Under the pieces are notes generated by a model. It was not told where the DNA came from. It saw only the letters and a list, made by a program, of their open reading frames with translations, and did not search any database. The position numbers and the translations under genes are program-made. Below, piece by piece: positions 40,507 through 50,708 of a DNA stretch of 64,000 bases (position 1 is the first letter of the stretch; every line of letters begins with the position of its first letter). The DNA is from Clostridia bacterium. Lineage in GTDB: Bacteria; Bacillota; Clostridia; Oscillospirales; Acutalibacteraceae. The stretch lies in assembly GCA_017465505.1 (NCBI GenBank), contig JAFTWB010000022.1, forward strand, positions 1 through 64,000. The letters are read 5' to 3'.

Positions 40507-41499
40507 TCAGCCGACTTTGGATAATATCTCAACTTCTTCGTCCATATTCCAGACAAAGAGTGTGTCGCCGACTCTCTCAACGTAGCCGGTGCCTGATTCT
40601 GTATCTCCCAGCATTGATACGGTGAGGTTTAACACGCCGTTATCAACCGAGTAGGTCATAGTTCCGGGGAAAATACCCATAGCCAGAATAGTGCCTGTGC
40701 CGTCAGCGTTGAAGGTGTAGGTAATGGGAACTGTGGCAGGGTTGGTTATACCAAAGAAAGAAACACTGCCATCCTGCATAGTGGTCCAGGTGCCTGTGAT
40801 GTCGTAGCTGGTGGTGTAACCTTCAGCTTCGCCGTCACCTATTTTAATCTTGGGCTTTTCTCCTGTATCATCAAGAACTGTGGGCACAGGGAAGCCCGGG
40901 GTTGTGCCTTCCTGAGTGATAATGGTGGTACTGGTGCTGCCGTAGTTAGGCGGAGGAGTAACGTGAACCTGATAAAGATTGATTTCTATTTCTTCCAGAA
41001 AGATTTCAATGGTAGGCGGGTCATCCTTTCGGGGAAAGTCCACAACAATAACTTCGCCTTCCTGTGGGTTGATTTCGTAGGTTTCATCCTCGTAAACGTA
41101 GATGTAAGGCTGAGGCAATTCAGGAATACTGCGTGTGAAAATAAGGACATATTCCTTATCTGCAAAAGTAATGGTAACAGTAAGCTTTTCTTCTTCAAGG
41201 GTGTAGTCGCCTGTGATGTTGTAGCCCTCGCTTGTTACAGTGAAAACATTGTCCTTGGCGGAGAAAGTGGCGTCAAAGGTCTTTTCCTGATACAAAACAG
41301 AGCCTGTGCCGTCTGACTTGATGTCCAGCTCGGGGTCGCCGTTGGGGCCGTACCATTTGCCTGTAAGAGATTGGTCAATTGCGTCTTTAGCCCCTTCTGT
41401 AACGGCAGGGTTTCCTGATGGGTTGTTGCTTTCTGCACCGCAGGCACAAAGAGCAAAAATCATCATAAGAGCAAGTGTCAGTGCCAATATTTTTTTCAT
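40507..41499 (-). CDS. Lipoprotein with two lipocalin-like beta modules
   Basis: A 330-residue lipoprotein: signal MKKILALTLALMMIFAL ending CACG. Two similar modules follow. One is near residues 43-125 (LTGKWYGPNGDPELDIKSDG, then a SVLY...F..TF pattern) and one is near residues 235-325 (ITGTWTTMQDGSVSFFG, then FNADGTGTIL). They are separated by an acidic, Pro/Thr-rich stretch. G.W...DG....G patterns of this kind occur in lipocalin-like and DUF5640-type domains of Clostridia. A promoter and GGAGG precede the start. Role unknown; surface exposed. Confidence 0.82.
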   Translation of the reverse strand: MKKILALTLALMMIFALCACGAESNNPSGNPAVTEGAKDAIDQSLTGKWYGPNGDPELDIKSDGTGSVLYQEKTFDATFSAKDNVFTVTSEGYNITGDYTLEEEKLTVTITFADKEYVLIFTRSIPELPQPYIYVYEDETYEINPQEGEVIVVDFPRKDDPPTIEIFLEEIEINLYQVHVTPPPNYGSTSTTIITQEGTTPGFPVPTVLDDTGEKPKIKIGDGEAEGYTTSYDITGTWTTMQDGSVSFFGITNPATVPITYTFNADGTGTILAMGIFPGTMTYSVDNGVLNLTVSMLGDTESGTGYVERVGDTLFVWNMDEEVEILSKVG

Positions 41500-41528
41500 A
41501 GTAAGACCTCCTTTAGTTCTATAATTTT

Positions 41529-41557
41529 ATACTATCAGTTTATAAATTATATGTCAA
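41529..41557 (-). promoter_or_regulatory. Promoter of the 40507-41499 lipoprotein gene
   Basis: On the minus strand TTGACA (41557-41552) and TAGTAT (41534-41529) are 17 bp apart. Confidence 0.75.
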
Positions 41558-41603
41558 TTTGCAGTTTGAATAAATATTGTAATTTTACTTTGTGAGTAAT
41601 AAC

Positions 41604-41643
41604 AAAAGGGGCTGTCTCACTAAATTAAGTGAGGCAGCCCCCA
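41604..41643 (-). terminator. Terminator of the gltX-glnS operon
   Basis: GGGGCTGCCTCACT-type arms form a stem of about 14 bp around AATTTA; TTTTG follows on the minus strand. Confidence 0.85.
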
Positions 41644-41647
41644 AAGC

Positions 41648-42187
41648 TTAACCTTTTGAAGTCTGTTTTGCAAAACAACGGAAAATCACCATAACCGCTG
41701 AGGTTATGAGCAGGAAGGATACTCCGTACTGAGAAAAGGGGATGAGCTCGTAAAGAGGTCTGACAAAAAGAGTCATACCGCAGAGCACCCCAAGGTATCC
41801 TGTGATTTTCATAAGGATTTTACCTGCACTTGCCTTGCCAAGACGAGAGGCACGGCTTATCTGGGAAATGCCCAGAAGCAAAAGCCATATGCCTAAAATG
41901 TAAATAAGGTCAACCATAAAAAGGGTTGCGTCAACGTACCAGAAAACGCAGGCAAGACCGCAGACGAAAGAGATGATTCCGTCAAACAAAAGCCAGTCCG
42001 AGCCTGCACTTTTAAGCCCTGCGGTGAAAGCCGCCAACACGCTGATAACGCCGAAAATTATAAGGGCAATTCCCGAAACGGTTATCTTGTCCATAACGCC
42101 CTCAAGGTTTGTAACCACTCCCCAGAGAGCACCCAGAGCAAGAAAAACCGCAGAAATTATCCAGAAAATGTTAAGTGTTTTTTTCAT
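41648..42187 (-). CDS. HdeD/DUF308-like membrane protein
   Basis: A 179-residue protein with about six hydrophobic segments arranged as pairs, in the DUF308 (HdeD) style: IFWIISAVFLALGALWG, GIALIIFGVISVLAAF, LLFDGIISFVCGLACVFW, LGIWLLLLGISQISRA. E. coli HdeD is linked to acid resistance, but the wider family has no fixed role. It is the last gene of the gltX-glnS-SDR operon, 15 bp after the SDR stop. Confidence 0.85.
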   Translation of the reverse strand: MKKTLNIFWIISAVFLALGALWGVVTNLEGVMDKITVSGIALIIFGVISVLAAFTAGLKSAGSDWLLFDGIISFVCGLACVFWYVDATLFMVDLIYILGIWLLLLGISQISRASRLGKASAGKILMKITGYLGVLCGMTLFVRPLYELIPFSQYGVSFLLITSAVMVIFRCFAKQTSKG

Positions 42188-42202
42188 TTTTATGCCTCGT
42201 TT

Positions 42203-42934
42203 TTATACATACAAGCCGCCGTTTACGCCCAGAGTCTGACCTGTAACAAAGCCTGAGTTTGTGCCAAGGAAAAGCACGGCGTCGGCAACATCCTTGGGAG
42301 TGCCAAGCCTCATAACCGGAGTTTCCTCGGCCAAAGCCGCAAGGTCTTCCTCGCTGAAGGAGCTGAGCATATCTGTGCGTATTACACCGGGGCAAACACA
42401 GTTTACCGTAATGTTTGAAGGGGCAAGCTCCTTTGCCAAAGCCTTTGTAAGCCCCATAATACCTGCTTTTGCGGCACTGTAATGCACCTCGCAGGAGCCG
42501 CCTGTTTCTCCCCAGATAGAGCTGATGTTTACGATACTGCCCTGCTTTCTTGAAACCATAAAGGGCACTGCCTCACGGCATACATAAAAGACAGAGCTTA
42601 AGTTTGTGCTTATCATATTGTTCCAGTCCTCATCTGTGATGTCGGTGAAAAGCTTCTGCTGAGCGATACCTGCGTTGTTAACCAGTACGTCAATATCGCC
42701 AAAGGCAGAGAGGGACTCTGAAATAAGCTTCTTTGCACCCTGAGGAGTGGAAACATCCGCCTGAATACAAACCGCCTCGGTGGGGTAAGTGTCGTTTAAA
42801 ATCTTGCAAAGAGCAGCGGCACGCTCCTGGCTTTTGTTGTAATTTATAACTACTCTGAAGCCTGCCTTGGCAAAGGAAATGGCAATTGCCGCTCCTATGC
42901 CCTTAGCTGCTCCTGTAATAACTGCTGTTTTCAT
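42203..42934 (-). CDS. Short-chain dehydrogenase/reductase, FabG-like
   Basis: A 243-residue classical SDR that uses NAD(P)H. Cofactor motif TGAAKGIGAAIA, then DVLVNNAGIAQQ, catalytic Ser in IVNISSIWGE, and YSAAKAG with Tyr and Lys. The C-terminus ends FVTGQTLGVNGGLYV, the usual FabG finish. Residues fit 3-oxoacyl-ACP reductase, but no other fatty-acid gene is adjacent and many FabG-like proteins have other substrates. It lies 3 bp after glnS and is cotranscribed. Confidence 0.9.
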   Translation of the reverse strand: MKTAVITGAAKGIGAAIAISFAKAGFRVVINYNKSQERAAALCKILNDTYPTEAVCIQADVSTPQGAKKLISESLSAFGDIDVLVNNAGIAQQKLFTDITDEDWNNMISTNLSSVFYVCREAVPFMVSRKQGSIVNISSIWGETGGSCEVHYSAAKAGIMGLTKALAKELAPSNITVNCVCPGVIRTDMLSSFSEEDLAALAEETPVMRLGTPKDVADAVLFLGTNSGFVTGQTLGVNGGLYV

Positions 42935-42937
42935 ATC

Positions 42938-44635
42938 TTACTTCTTCTTGAAACCGTCCTTAAGGGACACACTGCGGTTGAAAATAAGCTTATCAGCGGC
43001 ACTGTCCTTGTCTACGCAGAAGTAGCCAAGACGCATAAACTGGAAGGAATCTCCCAGTTTTGCACTGCCTAAGGATTTCTCAAGCTTTGCGTTTTCAACA
43101 ACCTCAAGAGAATCGGGGTTGAGGTAGTCAAGGAAGTTCTTGTCGCCTACATCGGGGTCGGGCACTGTGAAAAGGTTGGAGTAAAGTCTTATCTCGGCAT
43201 TTTCGCAGCTTGAGGCGTCTACCCAGTGGATAGTACCGCGGACTTTTCTGCCGTCGGGAGTGTTGCCGCCCTTTGTTTCAGGGTCGTAAGTTGCATAAAC
43301 CTCAACCACATTGCCGTCTTCGTCTTTTTTACAGCCTGTGCACTTAACGATGTAAGCTGACTTAAGACGAACCTCGTTGCCGGGGTAAAGACGCTGATAT
43401 CCCTTGATAGGCTCTTCCATAAAGTCGTCTGCTTCAATGAAACACTCTCTGGAGAAAGTGATTACACGAGAACCGTCTTCAGGGCGGTTTGGGTTGTTCT
43501 CAACCTCAAACTCCTCTGTTTTGCCTTCGGGGTAGTTTGTGATAACAAGCTTAACAGGGCGGATAACTGCCATTGCTCGCTGAGCAGTTTCGTTAAGGTC
43601 TTCTCTTAAGCAGTGCTCAAGGAAAGCATACTCAACAATGGAGTTAACCTTGGAAACGCCGTTTCTGTCTGTAAAGTTGCGGATAGAGCGGGGTGTGTAG
43701 CCTCTTCTTCTTAAACCGCAGAGAGTAGGCATTCTGGGGTCGTCCCAGCCTCTTACATAGCCTTCTTCAACCAGAGCTCTGAGCTTACGCTTTGACATAA
43801 CGGTGTTGTTGATACCAAGACGGGCGAACTCAATCTGTCTGGGTTTTGCAGGAACGGAAACGTTGTTGATAACCCAATCGTAAAGGGGTCTGTGGTCTTC
43901 AAATTCAAGAGAGCAAAGGCTGTGGGTAATGCCTTCCATTGCGTCCTCAATGGGGTGAGCAAAGTCGTACATAGGATAAATGCACCACTTTGTGCCCTGA
44001 CGGTGGTGAGGCAGTCTGTTGATTCGGTAAATTACGGGGTCACGCATATTGAAGTTGCCTGAAGCAAGGTCAATCTTTGCTCTGAGGGTCATAGAGCCGT
44101 CCTCAAATTCTCCTGCTCGCATACGCTTGAAAAGGTCAAGGCTTTCCTCAATTGGTCTGTCACGGAAGGGGCTCTTTGCAGGGGTGGAAAGGTCGCCTCT
44201 GTACTCTCTCATCTGCTCTGCATTAAGCTCGCAAACGTAGGCAAGGCCCTTTTCGATAAGTTCAATTGCGAACTTGTACATATCCTCAAAGTAGTCGGAA
44301 GCAAAGTAGAATCTGTCGTCCCAGTCATAGCCCAGCCACTTGATATCCTCTTTAATAGCCTCAACATACTCCACGTCTTCCTTGGTGGGGTTGGTGTCGT
44401 CCATTCGAAGGTTACAAAGTCCGCCGTACTTTTCGGCTGTGCCGAAGTCAATGCAGATAGCCTTTGCGTGGCCGATGTGAAGATAGCCGTTGGGCTCGGG
44501 TGGAAAACGGGTGTGTACCTTTTTACCCTCGTATCTGCCGCCTTCGGCAATATCCTCGTCAATAAAATCGTGAATGAAGTTGGAAGCCATAACTTCATTT
44601 TCTTCGTTGTTTAAGATTTTTTTATCGTCGCTCAT
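42938..44635 (-). CDS. glnS: Glutaminyl-tRNA synthetase
   Basis: A 565-residue class I synthetase that charges tRNA-Gln. Class I motif [10 protein letters not shown] (HIGH), RFPPEPNG before it, the discriminating [12 protein letters not shown] region, and [11 protein letters not shown] (KMSKS-like). The C-terminal part is the two-barrel anticodon-binding domain typical of GlnRS. Most Firmicutes make Gln-tRNA by the GatCAB amidation route and lack GlnRS, so its presence is of interest, though it is known in several Clostridia. It directly follows gltX in one operon. GAGGAG precedes the start. Confidence 0.96.
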   Translation of the reverse strand: MSDDKKILNNEENEVMASNFIHDFIDEDIAEGGRYEGKKVHTRFPPEPNGYLHIGHAKAICIDFGTAEKYGGLCNLRMDDTNPTKEDVEYVEAIKEDIKWLGYDWDDRFYFASDYFEDMYKFAIELIEKGLAYVCELNAEQMREYRGDLSTPAKSPFRDRPIEESLDLFKRMRAGEFEDGSMTLRAKIDLASGNFNMRDPVIYRINRLPHHRQGTKWCIYPMYDFAHPIEDAMEGITHSLCSLEFEDHRPLYDWVINNVSVPAKPRQIEFARLGINNTVMSKRKLRALVEEGYVRGWDDPRMPTLCGLRRRGYTPRSIRNFTDRNGVSKVNSIVEYAFLEHCLREDLNETAQRAMAVIRPVKLVITNYPEGKTEEFEVENNPNRPEDGSRVITFSRECFIEADDFMEEPIKGYQRLYPGNEVRLKSAYIVKCTGCKKDEDGNVVEVYATYDPETKGGNTPDGRKVRGTIHWVDASSCENAEIRLYSNLFTVPDPDVGDKNFLDYLNPDSLEVVENAKLEKSLGSAKLGDSFQFMRLGYFCVDKDSAADKLIFNRSVSLKDGFKKK

Positions 44636-44649
44636 TGTAAAATCTCCTC

Positions 44650-46095
44650 TCAGGCAAGCTTACTCAGACCGATGTTCAGTCTTCTCAGGGTTTCGTCTTT
44701 GCCTAAAATATCAAGTATTTCTACTGCACCGCCGGGTGTAACTGTCTGGCCACTTGCGGCAATTCGTGCAGGCCACATTACTGTGCCGTTTTTAAGCTCA
44801 AGCTCAGTGGCAAGGTTTATGAGAAGCTCCTTGATTGCCTCAGCGTTCCAATCAGAAAGTGCCTCTAAACGAGAAGTAACTGTCTGTAAGATTGCAGGAG
44901 TGTTTTCAAGGTTTGTCTTGCTTTTCTTGTTTACGAAAAGCTCCTTGTCATAATCGGGAAGCTCCTTGAAGAATTTAATCATCTCGGGGATATCTGTAAG
45001 CTGAACTGTTCTTGCCTTTAAGATAGCGGTGAGCTTAGCACCATCATAGGGTGTGTCACCAAAAACAGAGTCGTAGTAAGGCTTTGCAACCTCTATAAAC
45101 TCTTCGTCACTCATAGCTCTTAAATATTCGGCATTGAACCACTGAAGCTTTTGATAGTCAAAAACAGCAGGGGACTTGCTGATGTTCTCTATGCAGAACT
45201 CCTTCTCAAGCTGAGAAAGTGTGAAAATCTCCTCATTGCCCTTGGGACACCAGCCTAAAAGGGCGATGTAGTTGATAATAACCTGAGGCAGATAGCCCTC
45301 TTTGATTAAATCCTCAAAGCCTGTAGAGCCGTGGCGTTTTGAAAGCTTTGAAATGTTGCCCTCAGCGTCCTTACCCATAATGAGAGGCAGGTGAACATAG
45401 GTGGGAATTTCCCAGCCGAAGGCGTCATAAAGAAGGTTATACTTGGGAGTAGAGCTTAAATATTCACAACCTCTTACTACGTGGGTAATACCCATAGTAT
45501 GGTCGTCGATAACGTTTGCAAAGTTGTAGGTGGGGAAGCCGTCGGACTTAATAAGAATCTGGTCCTGAAGCTCAGAGTTTTCCACAGTAATCTCACCGAA
45601 AACTGCGTCCACAAAAGTAGTTGAGCCCTCTAAAGGCATTTTCTGACGGATAACATAAGGAACACCCTCGGCAAGCAACCTGTCAATCTCTTCCTGAGAA
45701 AGGTCACGGCAATGTCTGTCGTAGCCGCCAAAGTCATTGTCCTGCTGAATACTCTCAAGACGCTCTTTTGTGCAGAAGCAGCGGTAAGCTTTGCCTTCCT
45801 TAATAAGCTGCTCGGCATAGGGAAGATACATATCCTTTCTCTCAGACTGAACATAAGGGCCGTATTCGCCGCCGATGTCGGGGCCTTCGTCGTGCTTAAG
45901 GCCTGCTACCTTAAGTGTGTTGTAAATAACGTCAACTGCACCCTCAACAAGGCGTTCCTGGTCGGTGTCTTCGATTCGAAGAACAAAGCTGCCGCCTTGA
46001 TTTTTGGCGATGAGGTACTCGTAAAGAGCGGTACGAAGATTACCAACGTGCATAAAACCTGTGGGACTGGGAGCATATCGTGTACGTACTTTCAT
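44650..46095 (-). CDS. gltX: Glutamyl-tRNA synthetase
   Basis: A 481-residue class I synthetase of the bacterial GltX type. Motifs: [20 protein letters not shown] (HIGH variant), [11 protein letters not shown], and [13 protein letters not shown] (KMSKS). The C-terminal anticodon domain is the all-helical bacterial form, unlike that of GlnRS. It is the first gene of the operon, behind a good promoter. Because GlnRS is also encoded, this enzyme probably charges tRNA-Glu only; that is inference. Confidence 0.96.
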   Translation of the reverse strand: MKVRTRYAPSPTGFMHVGNLRTALYEYLIAKNQGGSFVLRIEDTDQERLVEGAVDVIYNTLKVAGLKHDEGPDIGGEYGPYVQSERKDMYLPYAEQLIKEGKAYRCFCTKERLESIQQDNDFGGYDRHCRDLSQEEIDRLLAEGVPYVIRQKMPLEGSTTFVDAVFGEITVENSELQDQILIKSDGFPTYNFANVIDDHTMGITHVVRGCEYLSSTPKYNLLYDAFGWEIPTYVHLPLIMGKDAEGNISKLSKRHGSTGFEDLIKEGYLPQVIINYIALLGWCPKGNEEIFTLSQLEKEFCIENISKSPAVFDYQKLQWFNAEYLRAMSDEEFIEVAKPYYDSVFGDTPYDGAKLTAILKARTVQLTDIPEMIKFFKELPDYDKELFVNKKSKTNLENTPAILQTVTSRLEALSDWNAEAIKELLINLATELELKNGTVMWPARIAASGQTVTPGGAVEILDILGKDETLRRLNIGLSKLA

Positions 46096-46149
46096 ATTGT
46101 CAAATCCTTTCAGAAAGATTTACTTAATAAAAAAACAAATATTTAATTT

Positions 46150-46178
46150 ATTTTATCACAAAAATTCAGATTTTACAA
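46150..46178 (-). promoter_or_regulatory. Promoter of the gltX-glnS operon
   Basis: On the minus strand TTGTAA (46178-46173) and TAAAAT (46155-46150) are 17 bp apart. The leader of about 48 nt shows no T-box. Confidence 0.7.
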
Positions 46179-46223
46179 TTATTTACACAAATATTTTCTC
46201 CCGAATTTGTATGTTTTTGCAAT

Positions 46224-46255
46224 GAAAAACCCGTCGCTTTGTAAACGACGGGTTT
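46224..46255 (-). terminator. Terminator of the 46280-46696 gene
   Basis: AAACCCGTCG and CGACGGGTTT form a 10-bp stem; TTTTTC follows on the minus strand. Confidence 0.88.
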
Positions 46256-46279
46256 AAATGTATTTTATAAAAGAGCAGG

Positions 46280-46696
46280 TCAGGGTTTAATCTCACCGCA
46301 ACCGCAAGTGCCTACATAATTCTGATTTATCTTGCCGCACTTGGGGCATTTCCATTCGCCGCTTGCAGGTACACTTTTGGGAGCTTTCTGCATAGCATTA
46401 TTTTTATCCATATCATTGAATAAGCTGCCGTTGTAGTCTGTGGCTTTTTTTGAGGGGATATCAGAAACATCGTTTTTCTCGTGATCAGCAATGATAATTC
46501 CATAGCCCTGAATACATAACGCAGTGAAGAGTGCAACGAAAAATCCGCCAACCAATGTACCCAAACCTATAATAAATTTAGCGTCCATATAACGTTGTGA
46601 CCAGATTATGATTGCACCAACCAGAGCACCTATCAGCAATAAAAAGAAAAATATCGCTGAGAACACTTTGATTTTTTCGCCAACATTTTTAAACAT
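46280..46696 (-). CDS. Two-helix membrane protein with C-terminal zinc ribbon
   Basis: A 138-residue protein with hydrophobic segments near residues 10-32 and 40-70, a polar linker and a zinc-binding end, EWKCPKCGKINQNYVGTCGC (C..C...C.C). Similar small proteins with this 'WKCPKCGKIN..YVGTCGCG' ending are common in Clostridia; their function is unknown. GGAGTAG precedes the start. It is divergent from an HTH gene. Confidence 0.8.
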   Translation of the reverse strand: MFKNVGEKIKVFSAIFFFLLLIGALVGAIIIWSQRYMDAKFIIGLGTLVGGFFVALFTALCIQGYGIIIADHEKNDVSDIPSKKATDYNGSLFNDMDKNNAMQKAPKSVPASGEWKCPKCGKINQNYVGTCGCGEIKP

Positions 46697-46856
46697 AAAA
46701 ATCTACTCCTTTGTTTTGCAAAAAATGCATTATTTTATTAAATGATACTGCGAATTTTCACAGTTGTCAACAAAAATTCTAAGAAATCGCATAAAAATGT
46801 AAAAATATTCGCAAATTCCCTATAATAAAATTACAACTGTAAAAGGAGTTGATTTT

Positions 46857-47183
46857 GTGATAGGCGAGAGGTTGCAGGAGCTTAGAAAAGATTTTGGACT
46901 TTCTCAGGAAGATTTGGCAAAAATTCTTGGGGTTTCTCATTATACGGTTTCGTCTTATGAGTGCAACCGCAGTGACCCTGATGATAAATCAAAGATTATT
47001 CTGGCGAAGCTTTTTGATGTTTCGGTGGACTATATGTTAGGGCTTATTGATGAGCCTCTTTCCTTTAACAGAGAAAACAGGAGCGTGAAAATCCCTAAAG
47101 ATTTTTCCGAAAAGGATTTTGAGGATGTCAGCAGGTTTATAGAATTTTTAAAATATAAAAGCGAAAACAAAACCGAGGACTGA
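46857..47183 (+). CDS. XRE-family HTH regulator
   Basis: A 108-residue repressor-type protein. Residues 3-60 form a Cro/CI HTH (LQELRKDFGLSQEDLAKILG, then VSHYTVSSYECNRSDPDDKS). KLFDVSVDYMLGL is the usual last helix, and an acidic tail follows. The start is GTG, eight bases after AAAGGAG. A TATAAT box lies near 46821. The last codons form the left arm of its own terminator. It is divergent from the zinc-ribbon membrane protein and may control it. Confidence 0.88.
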   Translation: MIGERLQELRKDFGLSQEDLAKILGVSHYTVSSYECNRSDPDDKSKIILAKLFDVSVDYMLGLIDEPLSFNRENRSVKIPKDFSEKDFEDVSRFIEFLKYKSENKTED

Positions 47184-47217
47184 GCAAATAAAAATGTTCA
47201 GTCCTCGGTGTGTTTTT
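47172..47217 (+). terminator. Terminator overlapping the end of the HTH gene
   Basis: GAGGACTGA (the last codons and stop) pairs with TCAGTCCTC; GGTGTGTTTTT follows. Confidence 0.8.
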
Positions 47218-47228
47218 AATGAAGTTTT

Positions 47229-47275
47229 ATTGTAGGGGCAATTCACGAATTGCCCGATTCGCCCTTGGCAGGTGG
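47229..47275. repeat. TTGTAGGGG-type short palindromic repeat, copy A
   Basis: ATTGTAGGGG is followed by GGCAATTC-ACG-GAATTGCC-type complementary arms. A related unit, again starting TATTGTAGGGG, lies on the far side of secA at 50411. Confidence 0.5.
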
Positions 47276-47284
47276 TTAACCTGC

Positions 47285-50149
47285 TTATTCATCCTTACCG
47301 CAGCATTTCTTGTACTTTTTGCCGCTTCCGCAGGGACAGGGGTCGTTTCTGCCTACTTTTTTGCCTTTCACCACTGTGCGGTTGGTGGAAAGTGTGCCGT
47401 CGCCTGCAAACTCTGTGGGCTTTGCAACCTGCTCACGCTTGATTGCAACTGTAACAGGGTTAACCTTGGGGGCTTCTTCTTTGTTTAATGTCACCTGATG
47501 AGCAGCGGCTGCTGCTTTTTCGGCTTCTGCTCGCAGTCTTGCCATTTCTTCCTGCTTTTTCTGGATTTCACGAACCTTTTTAGGTGCGATAATCATAAGC
47601 TTTACTGTGTCCTGACGGATGGACTCAATCATCTGGTCGAACATATCAAAGCCCTCAAGTCTGAACTCAACAACAGGGTCTTTCTGAGCATAAGCTCGCA
47701 TACGGATACCCTGCTTGAGCTCTTCCATATTGTCAATGTGCTCCATCCAGTAGGTATCAACAGACTTAAGCAGGTAAACACGCTCCATCTCACGCATTGT
47801 TTCCTCAGCAACGATTTCCTCGTTTTCCTTGTAAAGAGCCTTGGCACGGTTAAGGAGAAGCTCCTGCACAGCGTCTTTTTTCATAGACTTGATTTCACCT
47901 TTGAAAAACTCAGGTGTGCCTTCTTCTGTAACAAGCCAGCCGTTGTAGTATTCCTTAAGACCAACAACGTTCCAGTCCTTAGCTTCGCCCACAAGGTAGG
48001 TGTTAACCATACCCTCAATAGTCTGCTCAACCATCTTCATAATGGTGTCGTGGATGTCCTCACCCTCAAGTACCTGATTACGCTGACCGTAGATAATCTC
48101 TCTCTGGCGGTTCATAACGTCGTCGTACTGGAGAACACTCTTACGGATTCCAAAGTTTCTCTGCTCAACCTTCTGCTGAGAGTTTTCGATGATATTTGAA
48201 ATCATCTTGTTTTCAATGGGCATATCCTCGTCGACATTAAGACGGGTCATCATCATCTTCATTCGCTCGCCGCCGAAGATACGCATAAGGTCATCCTCTG
48301 TGGAAAGGAAGAAACGGCTCTTACCGGGGTCGCCCTGACGGCCTGCACGGCCTCTGAGCTGGTTGTCAATTCGACGGGACTCGTGACGCTCTGTACCGAT
48401 AATGTAAAGACCGCCTGCTGCTCTTACCTTTTCTGCCTCGTCCTTGATTTCTTCCTTAAACCGGGCGTTGAGCTCTGTAAAGGTCTTTCTTGCCTCTAAA
48501 ATCTCTTCGTCAGTGGTGTCGCCAAAGCCTGTTGCCTCGGCTAAGAGCTCGTCTGTAAAGCCCATTTTACGCATTTTGTTTTTAGCCATAAACTCGGCAT
48601 TACCGCCAAGCATAATGTCAGTTCCTCGACCTGCCATATTGGTGGCAATGGTAACTGCACCGAACTTACCTGCCTGAGCAACAATCTCGGCTTCCTTTTC
48701 GTGGTGCTTTGCGTTAAGCACATTGTGCTCAATTCCGCGTTTTTTCAGAAGTTTACTTAAAAGCTCGGATTTTTCAATGGAAATTGTACCTACAAGCACA
48801 GGCTGACCTTTTTCGTGGCACTGAATAATTGTTTCAATAACGGCGTTGAATTTTGCCTGCTCGTTTATGTAGATAGAGTCGTTTTCGTCGACTCTTGCAA
48901 GGGGCTTGTTGGTGGGAATCTCCACAACGTCAAGCTCGTAAATCTCCTTGAACTCCTGCTCCTCGGTCATAGCAGTACCTGTCATACCCGAAAGCTTTTC
49001 GTAAAGACGGAAGTAGTTCTGGAAGGTGATAGTGGCAAGGGTTTTGCTTTCGTTCTGAATCTTAACGCCTTCCTTTGCCTCAATAGCCTGATGTAAGCCC
49101 TCGTTGTAGCGTCTGCCGTACATAAGACGGCCTGTGAACTCGTCAACAATAACGATTTCGCCGTCCTTGTTTACATAGTCGATGTCAAGGTGCATAATGC
49201 CGTGGGCACGGATTGCCTGATTGATGTGGTGCTGAAGGGTGAGGTTTTCGGGGTCTGTGAGGTTTTCAAGCCCGAAGTAGCTCTCAGCCTTTTTAACGCC
49301 CACCTGAGTAAGAGTACAGGTCTTTGCTTTTTCGTCTACAAAGTAGTCGATGTCGTTTTCCTCGAAGAAATCTTCCATATTCTCTTTGTTGTCAACTTCG
49401 GTGAAAACGTGCTTTCTCAGGCGTTTTGCAAAGGCGTCTGCCTTCTGGTAAAGGTCGGTGGATTTGTCACCCTTACCTGAAATAATAAGAGGAGTACGAG
49501 CCTCGTCAATGAGGATGGAGTCAACCTCGTCCACAATGGCGAAAACGTGCTTGCGCTGAACTCTGTGCTCTTTGTAAACCACCATATTATCTCTCAGATA
49601 GTCAAAGCCCAGCTCGTTGTTTGTGCCGTAGGTGATGTCGGCCTCGTACTGCTTTTTACGCATATCATTGGGCATATCGTGGATAATAAGACCAACTGAA
49701 AGGCCTAAGAAACGGTAAAGCTTGCCCATCCACTCGGAGTCACGCTTTGCAAGGTAGTCGTTAACAGTAACAATGTGAACGCCCTTGCCTGTAAGGCCGT
49801 TGAGGTAGGCAGGCAGGGTAGCAACCAGAGTTTTACCTTCACCTGTACGCATTTCTGCGATTCTGCCCTGATGAAGAATAATACCGCCGATAATCTGCAC
49901 AGGGAAGTGCTTCATACCCAGTACTCGCCAGGAGGCTTCTCGGCAAACGGCAAATGCCTCGGGCAGTAAGCTGTCCAGAGTTTCGCCTTTCTCAAGTCTT
50001 TCTCTGAAGAGGACGGTCTGATTCTTAAGCTCAGCGTCGCTCATTTTTTCGTAGGTGGGCTCAAGAGAGAGCACCTTGTCACACAGAGGCTTTACTCTTT
50101 TAACCTCTTTTTTGCTGTAATCTCCGAAGAGAGTTTTCAAAAGTCCCAT
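47285..50149 (-). CDS. secA: Protein translocase subunit SecA
   Basis: SecA is the ATPase motor of the Sec export pathway. The 954-residue protein has Walker [35 protein letters not shown] (Walker B), the preprotein cross-linking domain, [13 protein letters not shown], and [15 protein letters not shown]. The C-terminal zinc motif is complete: [19 protein letters not shown], which binds SecB or phospholipid. About 60 variable residues separate it from the helical scaffold. The gene stands alone, about 350 bp from the next gene upstream. I see only one secA, so an accessory SecA2 is not indicated here. Confidence 0.97.
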   Translation of the reverse strand: MGLLKTLFGDYSKKEVKRVKPLCDKVLSLEPTYEKMSDAELKNQTVLFRERLEKGETLDSLLPEAFAVCREASWRVLGMKHFPVQIIGGIILHQGRIAEMRTGEGKTLVATLPAYLNGLTGKGVHIVTVNDYLAKRDSEWMGKLYRFLGLSVGLIIHDMPNDMRKKQYEADITYGTNNELGFDYLRDNMVVYKEHRVQRKHVFAIVDEVDSILIDEARTPLIISGKGDKSTDLYQKADAFAKRLRKHVFTEVDNKENMEDFFEENDIDYFVDEKAKTCTLTQVGVKKAESYFGLENLTDPENLTLQHHINQAIRAHGIMHLDIDYVNKDGEIVIVDEFTGRLMYGRRYNEGLHQAIEAKEGVKIQNESKTLATITFQNYFRLYEKLSGMTGTAMTEEQEFKEIYELDVVEIPTNKPLARVDENDSIYINEQAKFNAVIETIIQCHEKGQPVLVGTISIEKSELLSKLLKKRGIEHNVLNAKHHEKEAEIVAQAGKFGAVTIATNMAGRGTDIMLGGNAEFMAKNKMRKMGFTDELLAEATGFGDTTDEEILEARKTFTELNARFKEEIKDEAEKVRAAGGLYIIGTERHESRRIDNQLRGRAGRQGDPGKSRFFLSTEDDLMRIFGGERMKMMMTRLNVDEDMPIENKMISNIIENSQQKVEQRNFGIRKSVLQYDDVMNRQREIIYGQRNQVLEGEDIHDTIMKMVEQTIEGMVNTYLVGEAKDWNVVGLKEYYNGWLVTEEGTPEFFKGEIKSMKKDAVQELLLNRAKALYKENEEIVAEETMREMERVYLLKSVDTYWMEHIDNMEELKQGIRMRAYAQKDPVVEFRLEGFDMFDQMIESIRQDTVKLMIIAPKKVREIQKKQEEMARLRAEAEKAAAAAHQVTLNKEEAPKVNPVTVAIKREQVAKPTEFAGDGTLSTNRTVVKGKKVGRNDPCPCGSGKKYKKCCGKDE

Positions 50150-50334
50150 ATAATCTTCCTTTCAATATGTAAAAACACATTATCCCATTTTTATATATTT
50201 AATTTATTGTAACATATATAAAGCAAAAAATAAAGAATAATTTGCTCTGATGGTTAAATTTATGCACTGTACCCGTTTATAGTATATAAAATGAAATGCA
50301 CAGTGGCAATTTTTTGGGAGCAAAAGAAGATTTC

Positions 50335-50450
50335 AGGGACGAGCCGTTGATTGCGGCAGGGCAGCTTTGCCGTTAGCCACGGCAGGGTTAAAGGGCTGAG
50401 CAATGCTTATTGTAGGGGACGGCGCCCTCGACGTCCCGAGAATGGTTTAT
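50335..50450. repeat. Mosaic repeat fragment plus TTGTAGGGG repeat, copy B
   Basis: In the 350-bp gap before secA, a single reversed tandem unit (GCCGTTAGCCACGGCAGGG) lies at 50370-50390. A TATTGTAGGGG unit with GGGACG/CGTCCC arms follows at 50411-50445. The rest of 50150-50498 is AT-rich with no gene I can support; its secA-proximal end must hold the secA promoter (a TACAAT with extended TG is near 50205 on the minus strand). Confidence 0.55.
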
Positions 50451-50498
50451 GTTATATGATTGTTTTGAGTTTATAGCAACAAGGTATTCTGAATTTAA

Positions 50499-50696
50499 TT
50501 ATTTCACCAATAGGCAATCAGGGTCTTTGCACCCTTTACAGGGAGGGTTTTCATTGGTGCAACAACTCAGGTAGTCACATTCGTCACAGCAACATTCAAT
50601 TACTTTTCCCTGGTTATCCCTGTGTTTGCCGTTGCCTTTGCAATTTATACCTTTGTTTCCCGGAGTCAGCTCTATGCCTGTAATATCGATAATCAT
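50499..50696 (-). CDS. Cysteine-rich small protein
   Basis: A 65-residue protein with 10 cysteines, including ECCCDECDYLSCC then CKGCKDPDC. The N-terminal third is free of Cys until residue 19 (MIIDITGIELTPGNKGINC). No signal peptide, so it is probably cytoplasmic and binds metal (Zn, Cu or Fe-S). The ATG at 50696 has GAGGTG upstream. It is divergent from a small HTH gene, and the shared promoter carries two identical palindromes, so that HTH protein probably controls it. Similar proteins occur in Ruminococcus-like genomes without known function. Confidence 0.72.
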   Translation of the reverse strand: MIIDITGIELTPGNKGINCKGNGKHRDNQGKVIECCCDECDYLSCCTNENPPCKGCKDPDCLLVK

Positions 50697-50708
50697 AACA
50701 ACACCTCT

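Noticed and set aside
46096..46180. T-box leader before gltX
   Set aside because: The leader is about 48 nt and has neither the T-box sequence nor a terminator.
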